From: Loripinus fragilis
Taxonomy: Eukaryota > Mollusca > Bivalvia > Lucinida > Lucinidae
Length of the DNA: 64,000 nt
Assembly: GCA_964019695.1 (NCBI GenBank)
Contig: OZ026524.1
Location: 22,527,656 to 22,591,655 of the forward strand
Reading direction: 5' to 3'
Shown here: one piece after another, positions 33,366-45,246 of the stretch
Numbering within the stretch: position 1 is the first letter of the stretch
Layout of the letters: each line of letters opens with the position of its first letter
Translations under genes and position numbers: made by a program
The notes under the pieces: generated by a model
The model's database searches: none
Seen by the model: the letters and a program-made list of their open reading frames with translations, nothing else
Told to the model about the DNA's origin: nothing

Positions 33366-35140
33366 TCTGAGCATAGTGCCCAAAGTGAGCTACTGTGATC
33401 AGTCAATGTCTGTAGTTCATCTAGTGTGTCGTCAACAGCTTGAAATTACAACTCCTCGGTATACCACTGGGCTAATTTTCACAGGAATATTCCCTCTACA
33501 AAAGTAAACTTAATCCGTTAACATTTATAGGAAACTTTTAACATACCCCTGGAACCAATCGTCAGAATTGAATAAAATTTGGCAGGGATGTTTCATCGAT
33601 GACCCACTACAAAACAGATAAAACAAACTTGGTCCCTCAAAAACATGGCAGCCAGGGGGCGTGACCTTTGGCAGATAAGGAAACTGTTGGAATCTTCTCT
33701 AAAACGCTCATCATTGGAAAGAAATGGTGACAACCTTCCACAATAAAAGCTATAACGAATTTGATCCGTTGTAAAACATGGCAACTTTTGTACCCGAATA
33801 AAAGAGATTTTGTTTGCTTGTTTGATTTGATTCTTAACGTCCCATCAACAATCTTTCAGTTAAACAGGGACTGGTATTCCTGGGTTGAACCAGTACTAAG
33901 CTAGGATAAATGTGTCTTATTCAAGGACCACAACGCAGTGACGCTAGTGAGGCTCGAACCCTCGGCCCCTCGGTCTCGAGTCAAGCACTATACCACTGAG
34001 CCACTGCGCTCCCAAAATATAATTTGTTTACCCTTTGTATACCAGAAACCCTAATTGGGTACTTTATCGAACAGGGAAGACCCAGATGAAATGCCACACG
34101 ATGTGTAATTTTATCCGGGTCTGCACTGTTTGTTATGGCAAATCCATACTCAGAGAAATAAAATATTTCTGAAAAATTATAACATACACTGCAAAATTAA
34201 GTGTAACATTACACCAATTTTGTGGTAGCTTAATGGCCACCGATATTGGTGTTACCCTTCAACGGCTTTAAAAAATATGTTCTGATCGATTGTATTGATC
34301 CGGAGAATAACTACAACAATAACAGGTAGAAATGTTGGACTAAAGTTGTTTTAGTAGGAAATTAAGTGTAAGTTTACATCAAAAGGGATTGCCACTCAGC
34401 TGCCACCTCTTTTGATATTAACTTGTAAGTATTTGTATAGTGTGTGACCTTATAATATGCATATACACAATTGACTATCCACATGTATTTCATTGGTGTA
34501 AAAGAGTTAAACATCTTCTCCTCTGAAACCGTTGGTCTGAAGTGAACACAATTTAGCACAAAATAGCTAAAATGTTTTTTCCTAATGTAAATATGCATAT
34601 GATTACCAGTGGGGCGTGGCTTCTTCCGGGTAAGGAAACTTGAAAAATATCCTCTGAAATGGTTGATTACCCGGGTCAATGGCGCACTTAAAACTCAAAT
34701 ATGAATGCTTACCATTCAGAGCGGAACAAAAATATAGAAAAACCGAACACTTCTCTAGAACGATACATCGACAACAGCAAGTGAAAAAGAGCTCCTAGCA
34801 GTCGAGATTGACAGTGGCCGATCCGCGATATTAAAACCTAAGCTCAAAGCCTAAACATTAAACTGGGCAATGCCATGCAGCATCGTGTATCGATTCCTAT
34901 TTTTTTATATTATTCCTTACTTTGTCCAACTGGACTCCTGCAGGTCGTCATATATCTTAAATCAATTAAGTTGTTGTTTAAGATTCCAAAACGTTTAGTA
35001 GAAATTGTTTTTGGTGGCCTATAAACGAATGTGATCTGTCAAAAATACGTGTATGTCAACAGAGGGCTTTGCCAGTTTCCAACAGATACATATACAAGAA
35101 GACATAAACTCAGGTGAGCAATGCAGGGCCATTTGGCTCG
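33366..35140 (+). mobile_element. Interior of the foldback: family E repeat
   Basis: It contains phrases shared with 46225-46560 and 51780-52400: CTCCTCTGAAACC..TGGTC.GAATTGAA, AATTTGGCAG, ACCC.CTACAAAA.AG.TAAAACAAA and GGCAGCCAGGGGGCGTG. Its ends AGCTCA.CTGAGC and CTCAGGTGAGC are roughly inverted. Probably a DNA element in which, or around which, the arrays were acquired. No protein frame. Confidence 0.6.
33815..34015 (-). mobile_element. tRNA-derived SINE (family S2)
   Basis: On the minus strand it begins GGGAGCGCAGTGGCTCAGTGG (A-box-like), then GGTTCGAGCCTC (B box), GTCACTGCGTTGTGG, and ends TGATGGGACGTTAAGAATCA plus an A/C-rich tail. Inserted into the family E interior. The second copy is at 46566-46750. 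Confidence 0.85.
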
Positions 35141-35767
35141 TTTATTATTATATCAGAAGAATACACCTCTCAGTTGACATAGATTGTTCAATTGTGCGCT
35201 CAAATAGTTATATCGTGAAAACGGATTATTATCTCTTGCATACAGTTTATTATATCGAGCGCATGGATTCTTATTCTGTTTGCACAAATTATTCAATTGA
35301 GCGCTCAGTTTATTATTTCGTGCGCACGGAATATTATATTGTGTGAATGGATTATTATTTTGTGATAACTGATTATTATATCGTGCACACAGATTATTAT
35401 ATCGTGCGCACGGATTATTATATCGTGCGCACAAATTAATAAATCGTTCTCTTGGATTGTAATCTTGTGAATAGGAACTGGTATATAGTCCACACAGATT
35501 CATAATCCATGCCATCGGATTATTATATCATTTGCAGGGATAAAGATTTCTTGCACACGCTTTATTTAATCGTTTGTTTGGAATATCAAATTGTGTGCAC
35601 AGATTACTAAAGCATGCAAACGGTTTAATAAATAGTTAGCATGGAGTGCTATTTCGTATGCACGGAGTATTATTCAGTTTGAACAGCTTATTTAATCGTG
35701 CTCACGGAATATACATTCCAAAATGAAAATAATGAATGTCCTAATAGACTTCGAGCTAAAAAAGGTC

Positions 35768-38700
35768 CTGCTCCCCTCCCCTAGGGAATTTTGCAGACAT
35801 ATCCTATCTTGAAGAAAATTTCAAGCCGCATCTTTTAAGAGATGTTTGCACTCTGTGCTCCGGGGCGTTAGTCTCTGACAGCCTGTTACATATGTTACTG
35901 TAACAAACTAAGGAAAAAATCAAAATGAAAGTTTGAGCTACAGAAAGAAGACACTAAACCATCTAATTATTCAAATTTCTTATGTAGTTTGCAAGCTGGA
36001 TGCCTAAGCTACATAAAAGCAGCATTTTAAACAAAATTACAGCCTTCAATGGTGTTATATGCGTTACATAGATTAAATTTCCCTTTGAAAGTTGAAATCA
36101 TGACTAACATCATTCATTTTACAGACGATTTGTGCATTTTTACAAGTGTGTTTAATCTTAATTTACTAAAATACTTATTTGACTAATAGAAAAATCAAAG
36201 TTTGCTTTTCTATCTCAAATAAATTGTTTTATATGAGCTATTAATCAACCCTACCCCCAATTTTAAGTATCCAATTTTGATATCTATAATTGAAGAAAAA
36301 TATATGAAAATATTTGACGCTTGTGGATATCTTACATTTTTGGCACTGTCTTGCTAATGCAATAAAAAATCATACATTTGCAAGTTTGACATCAGGATCA
36401 GAGCACTTATTAAAGTATGTAACGTATGTTACATGGCATAATGAATGAGCTAGGAAATTTTCTTGGAAGTAAATGATGATACTTCAGAAAAAAAATGTTT
36501 TTTACATGCTTTCCTATTAATCTCTAGCCTCTGGTGCCTTAGTCTTAGTAATTACAGTCATCGCTGATAACAAGCCCATGGAATTGTGTTACCTATGTTA
36601 TATATAACCTTTTTAATCACATATTTCCTAATGCCTATAATATTAAAATATATAGACATATAGATAGAAAATAATAGTTCTCATTTAAATGACACAATTT
36701 AATAAATATTCCTATTAAATAAAATTATTCAAAAACAATCTTTATTCAAGTCACCCTCACAATGTCTATCATTGTGTATGCTTCTATTGCAAAATAATCA
36801 CCCATTTCATCACAGCCAGTAGAATCATGGCATTGTATTAGGACTGCAAACTGAGTACAATCCTGTTCCTCTCCACCCCTTTGGGAATTGTGCAGACATA
36901 TCCTACCTTAAAGAACAATTCAAGCTGCATCAAATAAGAAATGGTTGCACTCTATTAACTAGGGGGTTAGCCTTTAATGGTATGATACGTATCTTACCAT
37001 ATCAATTTAAGAATACCGTCCCGCAATGACCATAGCTGTTGACATGGGATGTTAAGCAACAAAAACAAACAAAATCAATTTAAGAATAAATGAATTGAAA
37101 GTCTGAGAAACAGAAAGAAGACATAAACTATCTATTTATTTGAACTATTCATGTAGTTTGCATGCTGAATACCTTTGATACATAAGATAAGATTTTTTAA
37201 CAAATATACAGCTTCCTATGGTGTTATATGTGTAATATTAATTAAGATTGCTTTTTAAAATTGGTAATTGTGACAAACATCACTTATAAGCATTTCGTGT
37301 GACCCTCCTCTTTAGCCATCAAAAGACTTAATTTTCTTTGTATGTGTGGCCAGTGCAAGCGTCAAACAACTTGACTCAGCCAAACTTGAATCCTTAGCAT
37401 TCTTCAAAAGCAGAAACAGTGTCATGGGATCAAACACCTGATTAAATATGGGTTTAATGCCATTTCACATATATGCATACAATGGAGTATGACTCTGGTA
37501 TATATCTCTTCCCGTGAAGTGGCAAGAGCAATCTAACTGCAGCTGCCTCTGCATCCATGCTAGTCAAATGATAACTTTGCTCTGATTTTGCAAAATCTAT
37601 ATCTCTACCGTGTACTTCTAAGAATACTTTAAGATTTCTGACATTGGTCAAACAGAAATTTGATAGGCTGCTTTTTTGCATCATTTGCCATGGAACCTAT
37701 CCAGTCTTTTGGTGCTTAAGTCCTCAGGTCTTAGATCAATAGTATTTTGCTGCGCCCAAAGAACTTTATAAGTTTTCCTTAGTTACAATGTTGACTCTTG
37801 GTGGTTTTGGCAGACCGTCTGAAACAATTTCTGTTACACCTTGAAAGTTATCTGGTATAAGAGAAAGAATATGAAGTTGGACATTGCCATCAATTATGTT
37901 TGCAGTTGGTTGTTTTTTGATGTCAGTACATTGAAGCATGTCTTAAAATAATGTAAAACCTATGATTTCTCAGTTTTTGCAGCCGTATCATTAGCTGTTG
38001 CATTCAAAAGAAGGAAAGTGGACTATAGGTAGAATGGGATAACCAGTAGTTCTATAGTATGCTCTATGGAAGATTCATACAGGGTAAACAAGTTGATAAG
38101 GTGCCTCATTTCATGGTCCATTGAAAACACTGAAATTGAAAACACTTGCCTCTGACTGTGTTATCAAAAAGGATGTCACGACAATGCCCTTGCTTATTTA
38201 TTATGAGGAGTTATATATGTTACATCTTTTAATAATCGATCTTATCTTAGAAACTTAGTGAATCATTGAATTGAAAGGGTCTAATTTGCACTCTGTTCAT
38301 CCTGCATTTCATTGCTTTGCCTGCTGTGATACATCTAGTTCGTTTATCTGAAGGGAAAGAGTTACCTCGGTTTCAGCACTTCAGAAGTACTAAGACTTCA
38401 AATAAGTTTTCGAATGCTTGGGGAAAGATAATAAGTGCAGAGACATTATTAGATGAAAATATGTGGGTTGCATGTATTGAAAGGCTACATTTATAAAAGT
38501 TAACCAGCTAAGATATGATTCTTTATCACAGAAATATCAAGGTACATCAGTCCAGGTACTCATTGCTCTTAATGGCATAGTTTTCATCCTTGTAAAGCTT
38601 TAGTCTTTCTCCTTGCAGAATATCACTTGAAACACATACTCAAAGAGCCAACTATTAGGAATTCATATCAGTTTCCGAATGTTCCAAGCCATAAATGGCA

Positions 38701-40804
38701 AAATTTGAAAGTTGATAATGGCTCATCAATTTTGAGTGGACTGGTGGTAAAATTGAATAACAGTAAATGATTAAAATATTGTGTGATGATTCTACTAGTT
38801 GCAAGGAGGCATGTGATAATAATGATTACCACAGAAACAGACAACGACAAACATTTAACATGAGTGTTAAATCGATGAGAAATAGTTTGGACCATTTCAT
38901 TTATCGTATTTTCTTGTAAAAATGTAAAACTATCTTTTCTATTTGTGGCTCTATATTTAGCATTCTATGCACAGTATTAGAAAATGTTTCCAAAAGGTCA
39001 TTGATAACATCTGTAACACCAGTCCATGGGCTTGATAATCAGAAATGAATATAATTTCTAGTGTTTTGGCACCAAAGACTTATAAGTACACATTAAGTGC
39101 CCTGATCTTTAACTTAATGACATCTTGTAGATATATGAGCAAGACAGACTAAGAAAATGAAAAATACCCACACGCTGTAATTGCTTTTATATGTTTTACT
39201 TAAACGGTAATAACAAAATTCGCTTCTCTGTCAAACTGGGAGTAGGGCTGTGTATTAGCTCCAATAAGACAATATATTTAAGATAGAAAAGCAAACTTGG
39301 TTTTTCCTATTCATCAATTGAGTATATGTTTGTAAAATTTGATAAAACAGTTTGAAACCAAGTCATAGTAGTTGTTTAACTACATGACGATAGTCACAAT
39401 TATAGCTTTTAAATTATAATTAGGTTCATGTAACGCACATAACACCACAGTTAGCCATATTAATGTTAAACAGCTTCCATATGTAGTAAAGACATCAAGT
39501 ATAAAGACTATAAGAATGTCAATTTATTAGATAATTTTAATGTCTTCTTTTGGTAGCTCAAACATTCAAATTTCTTATTCTCAAATTGATATAGTAACAT
39601 ATGTAACAAGCTGTTACAGGCTAACGCCCCGACTTACAGAGTGCAAACATTTCTTATTAAATGCACCTTGAATGGTTACATAAGATGTAATTTGTCTGCA
39701 GAATTCCAAAGGGGATTAGGATGGAGCAGGCCCTTACTCAGCTTGATGTCAAAATACTGTTTGATGGTTTTACTTATCACGCTAACATATGTAACGCTCT
39801 CTGATCTTTAAAACTTGATGACAAATAGAAGATCTATAAGGCTTTATCATAGGAGCCAGCTTAAAATCCCTAAACAATGTAAGATATTCAACAGCTGCGA
39901 GTTTTTTTTCCACAATTTTAGCTCAAACTTTCAAACTACATTTCCTTTATTTGAGATAGTAACGCATGTAACACGCTGTTTCAGACTAACGCCTCAACAT
40001 AGAGAGTGCAAACATCCCTTATTCGATGCAGCTTGAGTTGTACTATAGGAAGGAATATGTCTGCAAAATTCCCTCGAGGAGATTAAAACATTTTAGGCAT
40101 ATCTTACGTAAAGACAATGAGCTTGCCCATTTATTACATCAGGTAACATATGTTACAGCCTCTGATGTTAAAAATTTTGCAACAAACTTGCAGATTTATG
40201 AGTCTTTTCATATAAGCAAATAAATCCCAAACAATGAAACACATTCATCGACTGCAAATATTTTTAACTATTTTTACTTTAGTTTTAATACCGAACATTT
40301 CACCTTAAAACTGGGTAGGGGTAGGGTTGTTTAATTGCTTATTTCAGAAAAAATATTTAAGCTAGGGAAACAAACTTTAATTTTTCTGTTAGCCAATTGC
40401 ATAAGCTAGTCAGACATGGTTAAAAACATTTTGCAAAACACACAGAGAGATTGTGAATGTAAATGATGTCAGCCACACTTGCAAATTTTAATGGGTTATC
40501 TGATTTATGTAACGCATATGACACCTTAGGAAGCCACAATTTTGTTCAAATGGCTGTCATACGTAGTTAAGATATCCAGTATGCAGACTATATGAATGAT
40601 TTTTAAAAATAAATATTTTGATGTCTTTAATTTGTAGCCTAAACTTTCAATTTACTTTTTCTTAGTTTGATTAAGTAACGTATGTTACAGGCTCTTACAG
40701 ACTAACGCCCCAGAGCACAGAGTGCAAACATCTCTTAAAAGATTCGACTTTCAATTCTCTACAAGATAGGATATGTCTGCGAAATTCCCTAGGGGGGGGA
40801 GCAA
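35768..40804. mobile_element. ~5-kb element with ~520-bp terminal inverted repeats and extra repeat units
   Basis: The left end (35768-36290) and the right end (40290-40804) are reverse complements. Shared landmarks are CCTAGGGAATTT.GCAGACATATCC, TTTTAAGAGATGTTTGCACTCTGTGCTC, GGGGCGTTAGTCT and CAACCCTACCCC. The same unit recurs internally: once in left orientation at ~36880-37330, and in right orientation at ~39230-39740 and ~39800-40120. A GTAAC(A/G)(C/T)ATGTTAC palindrome is repeated about ten times. The middle (37330-39200) has no gene that I recognise. A small S1 SINE piece (37017-37070) interrupts one unit. It directly abuts the previous foldback element. Confidence 0.75.
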
Positions 40805-41584
40805 ACCCATTCTCAACCATCTGTCTAAAAGGTACCACCGTAGATTCCATATAAGCAGAAGAATTTATAGACTTTTTTCTGATTAAAAGTAATTGATAAC
40901 TTCAATATTTCGAGAATAAACGTAAAATTTGAACATCAATTTATAGCTCCGTTTTAGAAACATCTCCATAAGTTACCTTTATGCACGCTTTCATTAGTGA
41001 TATTGACTACAAACACTGGCAGTCATATGGGGAAGACGGTTTGATGTAAATCATTGCAGAAGATCTGCTGTCATGTGATCGAGAACGTCTTAAAAATGAT
41101 CTAAGCGTCACTTGCACAATACAAATGACACGTGATACAAGCGTTATTTATGCATAATCTGTCATTTGTGTATGAATTTAGCGTCTTCTACTAAAAACCG
41201 GACGCAAAAAACGAAACTTTGATAGGCACAAGACGTTGAATTTTATTATTAGACTATAGTAATCAGGGTGGATGGGATATGTCAGTATTTTTAAAGGGGT
41301 AGTAATTTTGAGAATACCAAACTGTCGATTCATTTCTAATCGTTCAATGATGAATGTACTATCGTTAAAGAAGCAAAGGACGCAAATCTTTTGGGTCATA
41401 AATCAAAACTAACGCGTGTTAACTTACAGCTGAATTTGTGTCCTTCAAAATTGACCAACCCTGTCTTAAAACGGATACTTTGTCAATACTTTAAAGTAAA
41501 TTTACAACCATGAATTTTCTAGGACACACTACAAGCTGGTCACACTATGATATGCAATAACAATCATCTCGCTTACTTTCTCAG
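40805..41584. other. Giant intron sequence, unassigned
   Basis: AT-rich; no exon or repeat relation seen. Confidence 0.4.
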
Positions 41585-41815
41585 TTTTTTTTAATGTTTT
41601 TGTTCTGTCTTGTGTTTGCTATGTTTTGTGCACGTCTGTTTATATGTGCTTTGTGGTCACCTGCTGGGAAAGGGCTGACCTCTTGGCTCTCGTTTGTGGT
41701 GTCTTCTAAGAGTTTGTCACTTTCCCATTGGTATCCTGGGTCAGGTGTGGTACTTGATTGTATCGATTCCTGATCTTTGCACCATTACTTACTTTTGTGA
41801 AATAAAGGATTTAAT
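41585..41815 (+). mobile_element. 3'-end fragment of retroelement family R1 (sense)
   Basis: This is the sense copy of the block at 944-1195. It runs CTTGTGTTTGCTATG, GGTCACCTGCTGGGAAAGGG, CCATTGGTATCCTGGGTCAG, CTTGATTGTATCGATTCC and ends GAAATAAAGGA, possibly the polyadenylation-type end. It gives the clearest view of the family's 3' terminus. Confidence 0.75.
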
Positions 41816-41846
41816 CTAGGTGATGTGTTTTCAAAGTTCTTTAGTA

Positions 41847-42434
41847 TACTGACGGACTTTAATTACGCAACACTAACTTTCCCATATATTTTCCAAAAGA
41901 CTGTTGGATGTAAACTTCCTTTGGTTCGATAATGCCATCATGAGTTGGCTTCTTCAGAAAACACTTTAGTTTTAAATGTACAGCTAAACTGGACGTCGTT
42001 ATTTGCTCCGTATGAATTTAGTCATTTAAACATTCCTTATGTAGAGGAGATTTTAAGCTATTGAATTAAAGGGTACTACCAGATAAACGTCATGTACGCA
42101 AATATGCTGTATCACAGAACTGCCAATCAATATGAGAATGATTTTTCGATGACTAACAAAGTCCATGATACAAATTTGATGCTTCTAGTGTTTCTTAATT
42201 TAAAGAAATAGGGAATCTTTCATTCATAACATTTGGTCATATGAAACAGCTGACCCCTATCTCAAAATGTTTACATTTTAATGCATTAAGTTCTTCTTAG
42301 ATGGACAAGATTTCCATGTTTTACTTACAAATGAATGCTCTTGAACATACAATCAAAATTATTGTGCTGCCTTCTTTTCCGAGACATAAATTAAAGCTGT
42401 TATCCAAGTGTTGCGTTTTTAAAGTCTGTCAGTA
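41847..42434. mobile_element. TA-flanked Tc1/mariner-type MITE
   Basis: The left end TACTGACGGACTTTAATTAC and the right end (complement of TACTGACAGACTTTAAAAAC) are inverted repeats of ~28 bp, both followed inwards by GCAACACT. TA lies just outside each end (41845-41846, 42435-42436). 588 bp, no transposase. Confidence 0.8.
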
Positions 42435-42514
42435 TATATTAACTAACTTGTTCTTTTTTTAAAATTTGCTTTATATTTATGTATTATTCTTTTAATTTTA
42501 CAATTCATGTCAAG

Positions 42515-42730
42515 TGGGCCCCCGTGATGTAGTGGATAATAAGTCACTCGCCTTTTGCTCAAGAGTCCTGAGTTCAATTCTCTGCTCTTCGGGTATGTCT
42601 TCCAGTCTATCGGATGAAACTTTCAGCTGTGTCCCCATCTTCTGAGACATTTCAAACCAGAGCCACTGCCGGTTGAGCCTCCAGGTGCCCTGGACATTAA
42701 GCCACAAAAACATAAACCCAAACAACTTCC
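42515..42730 (+). mobile_element. tRNA-derived SINE (family S3)
   Basis: Head GTGATGTAGTGGATAATAAG and GAGTTCAATTCTC (B box), body CATCTTCTGAGACA and CACTGCCGGTTGAGCC.CC, end TTAAGCCACAAAAACATAAACCC. Same family as 8737-8975. Confidence 0.85.
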
Positions 42731-42744
42731 AAGGAACATCCACA

Positions 42745-42915
42745 AAAAGTGAGCTGCCTTAAAGTAGTGGATAAGTCACTCGCCTTGTACCAAGGGGTCC
42801 CAAGTTTAATTCCTGGCTCTCCCATTCTGTCAGACGAGGTCCAATCTTCTGAGATGTTTTTAGAACCAGAGCCTCTGCGTACTCCGGACATAAAACTTGT
42901 AAACCCATATTAAAC
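42745..42915 (+). mobile_element. tRNA-derived SINE (family S3), adjacent second copy
   Basis: Again TAGTGGATAAGTCACTCGCCTT, AAGTTTAATTCCTGG and CTTCTGAGATG.TTTTAGAACC, immediately downstream of the previous copy and in the same orientation. It has lost part of the body. Either a tandem duplication or two insertions in the A-rich tail. Confidence 0.8.
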
Positions 42916-43840
42916 ATAAACCCCCTCCACCTCAATGTTAAATGTTTTCTGAAGAGTTTTGTTATGCCTTTTTAGTAGTTTCAATCAGAACTAATAAGAA
43001 TTTTCTAAAAAAGAAATTAAGTTTCCTTATATTGACTGTCAGTCAAAATTAATAAATAAATAAATTAAATAAATGTAATCAATAAAACTGTATTGACTCT
43101 CAGTTGAAAGTTAATTAATAAAAATGTCATTATTCAAGTGATTGCGTATTGGCTCAGTTACAGGTCCTTGCTACCCTATAATTAAGCATATGTGAGGAAT
43201 GATAATATCCAAATCATATGAGCCTAAGGCATAGATTATATTGACATTTATTCCCACTGTCTGCAAACATTTATGCAAATAGATATTAACAAATCTGCAG
43301 GCATTACTCATGTGGTAAAGTTTTTGGAAGCAAAAGCTTGCAGATAATATTTCGTTGACCCTTTTATTGGTGTCTGATATAGGTGGAATCCAAAAAGATA
43401 AATGAGTAAAGTCCACCGCCGTGTTCGCAACAGAAGATAGCATTTCGTCTAAAGCCTGTCACTGATCAGTCTTATGTATATAGGCTAACAACGCTTATAT
43501 AATGCTAGCCGGACATGCGTCCTAAATTTAGATGAATGGTATCAAAGTAATGATCGAATTCAAAAGTGCCAGTAACACAAGAAGCAGAAGACGAAAAGTC
43601 TCTAAACTCATTCTCCAAGAGAATATGGCATTAATGTATGATTTATATTTTATTATCATATGACGTCGCGTCTGGGAGTGAAATAACGCCATGCAATAAA
43701 ATCGATAAACCACTAGTGGTTTATAGATTTACGGGAAACGTTATGACGTCCATAACAACGTTACGTACATAATGACAAAATTGTAACGTTTTTATGCCAG
43801 AAATTAGATTTTAAAGTATTTGTCATATGATAAATAGAAT
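42916..43840. other. Giant intron sequence, mostly unassigned
   Basis: Contains the second copy of the ~100-bp block of 31960-32060, at 43165-43255. No exon seen. Confidence 0.45.
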
Positions 43841-43844
43841 CTAA

Positions 43845-43982
43845 CATTCGTGCTCTTGTATTATTGAATTTATTAAACTCGTTGCGAAAAAGAGATAAAA
43901 TCTCTTTTCCCCAACTCGTTTAATAAATTCAATAAAACATGAGCACTCATGTAAGATCCTCTATTTTACTTGCTTATTGACT
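43845..43982. repeat. Long palindrome, 65-bp arms
   Basis: TAGAATCTAACATTCGTGCTC.TGTATTATTGAATTTATTAAACTCGTT pairs with its reverse complement, which ends GAGCACTCATGTAAGATCCTCTA; the centre is AGAGATAAAATCTCT. The right arm has a few substitutions. Likely the core of a foldback or MITE. Confidence 0.82.
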
Positions 43983-43999
43983 TCTCGTCGAAGTTGTCT

Positions 44000-45246
44000 T
44001 TTAACTCCTCCTCTTCTATGGCTCTATCTTCTCGTGATCAATATTAAGCATGTGACCATCTCTACTTTAAATACAGACGCCAACGAAGAGAAAAGTTACC
44101 TCTTAACTTTCTAGACAAAATATCATAGTGTTAGCGAGTATGTGTATCTCGGTGATTCCAACGCCTTCACATCAGTGACAATCGTTATACCAAAGAAAAC
44201 ATAAAGACAAGACACAAACCATGCATTCATTTTAGCTGTCAACAATGAATATTCCGCATAGAAGAGTCAGTGGCTAACTACCTCGTCTCCCAAGTATAGG
44301 AAGTGGTGTCCCAAGGAGGAATTAAAACGTCAAGATGAGACTACGAGGTCTTTGAGACAATGAATGATGTTATGTGACAAACAAATGGTAATACATCTGT
44401 CATAAGGCAAACAGGAGGAGGAAAATCGTACGTGTGAAGGTGATAAGATAAAACCACGTTCTAGTAGCGGGCGTGTCAAAAAGGAATTGACCACGAAAAC
44501 GCGAATCAGATAGTTAATGTAAAACTATTATATATAGTTCAGACATAAGTTAAGCAACACCCAAAAATTATTTCAGAGACGTTTTTCGTGTACAATTTTC
44601 TTCAGAAGAACAACCAGTTTGTAATATTTTGTTACCTGTGTCTTCTTTTGGTCTGCTGAACATATCAAAATGCCATTTGGTCATTTTGCTGAATTTCTAC
44701 GGTGTATTGTATACACCAACCCCTTTTTTTTGCGGGTGTACCCTTAAAAAGTGTCACAGCTTAAACCAAAGTGCTTACTTTGAATTCAAATAAACACAGA
44801 AATAATTAAGACTTATTTTTCAAACTTGTGCCAAACTGATTCTGTCGAACTCAAGGTTTCATGTCAGTTATAGAGGATCGTAGAGATAGTTAATCGCGTG
44901 TTTATAATTTGTACTACATGACATGCCATTGTTTACACATCCCTTAACTTTTATTCTTTTAGAGATATGAATCTGAAATTTTCAGACAAAACTTGTCTTT
45001 GATATTGTAACAATATGACACTAACACTTTACATGTCTAAGCGTTTGAAAATACTATAATGGGTTAGAGAATAGGGACATTTTTAGGGGTAAGTGTGCGT
45101 TTACCATGCCTGGTTGTTTACCTTTTGTGATAATCGAATCGAAATTTGCTGTAAATTGTTACCACAAATATCTATTTTCATAAATAAAACAAGAAAAATA
45201 TTTACGACTGGAACGCTTCTTTCGTTTTAAGGAAACTATTGAGGCA
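44000..45246. other. Giant intron sequence, unassigned
   Basis: No exon or repeat relation recognised. Confidence 0.4.

Larger units (their letters stand above)
32825..35735. mobile_element. 2.9-kb foldback element with tandem-array arms
   Basis: The outer ends are inverted: TTTAGGACATTCATT..GATATTCCGTG on the left and the complement of TTAGGACATTCATTATTTTC on the right. Just inside each end lies an array of ~22-bp units: left at 32860-33230 (CGTGCAAACGGAATAATAAT with many variants) and right at 35160-35715 (CGTGCGCACGGATTATTATA). The units read CGTGC..ACGGA plus an AT-rich half, and vary base by base. The centre (33366-35140) starts at AGCTCATCTGAGC and ends at CTCAGGTGAGCAATGCAGGG, the ends of another mollusc repeat. 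Arms of tandem repeats around a different interior are the plan of Foldback-type transposons. The long isoleucine-rich frame across the left array is only a reflection of the repeat. Confidence 0.8.

Noticed and set aside
35153..35515. 120-residue Asn/Tyr-rich frame on the minus strand
   Set aside because: Same reason: translation of the right-hand tandem array of the foldback element.
36770..37330. Possible separate gene with an AATAAA-like signal
   Set aside because: The segment is an internal copy of the end unit of the 35.8-40.8 kb element.
37454..39060. Weak minus-strand coding signal in the core of the 5-kb element
   Set aside because: Short fragments are interrupted every few dozen codons, and no family could be named; mentioned only as a possible decayed core.
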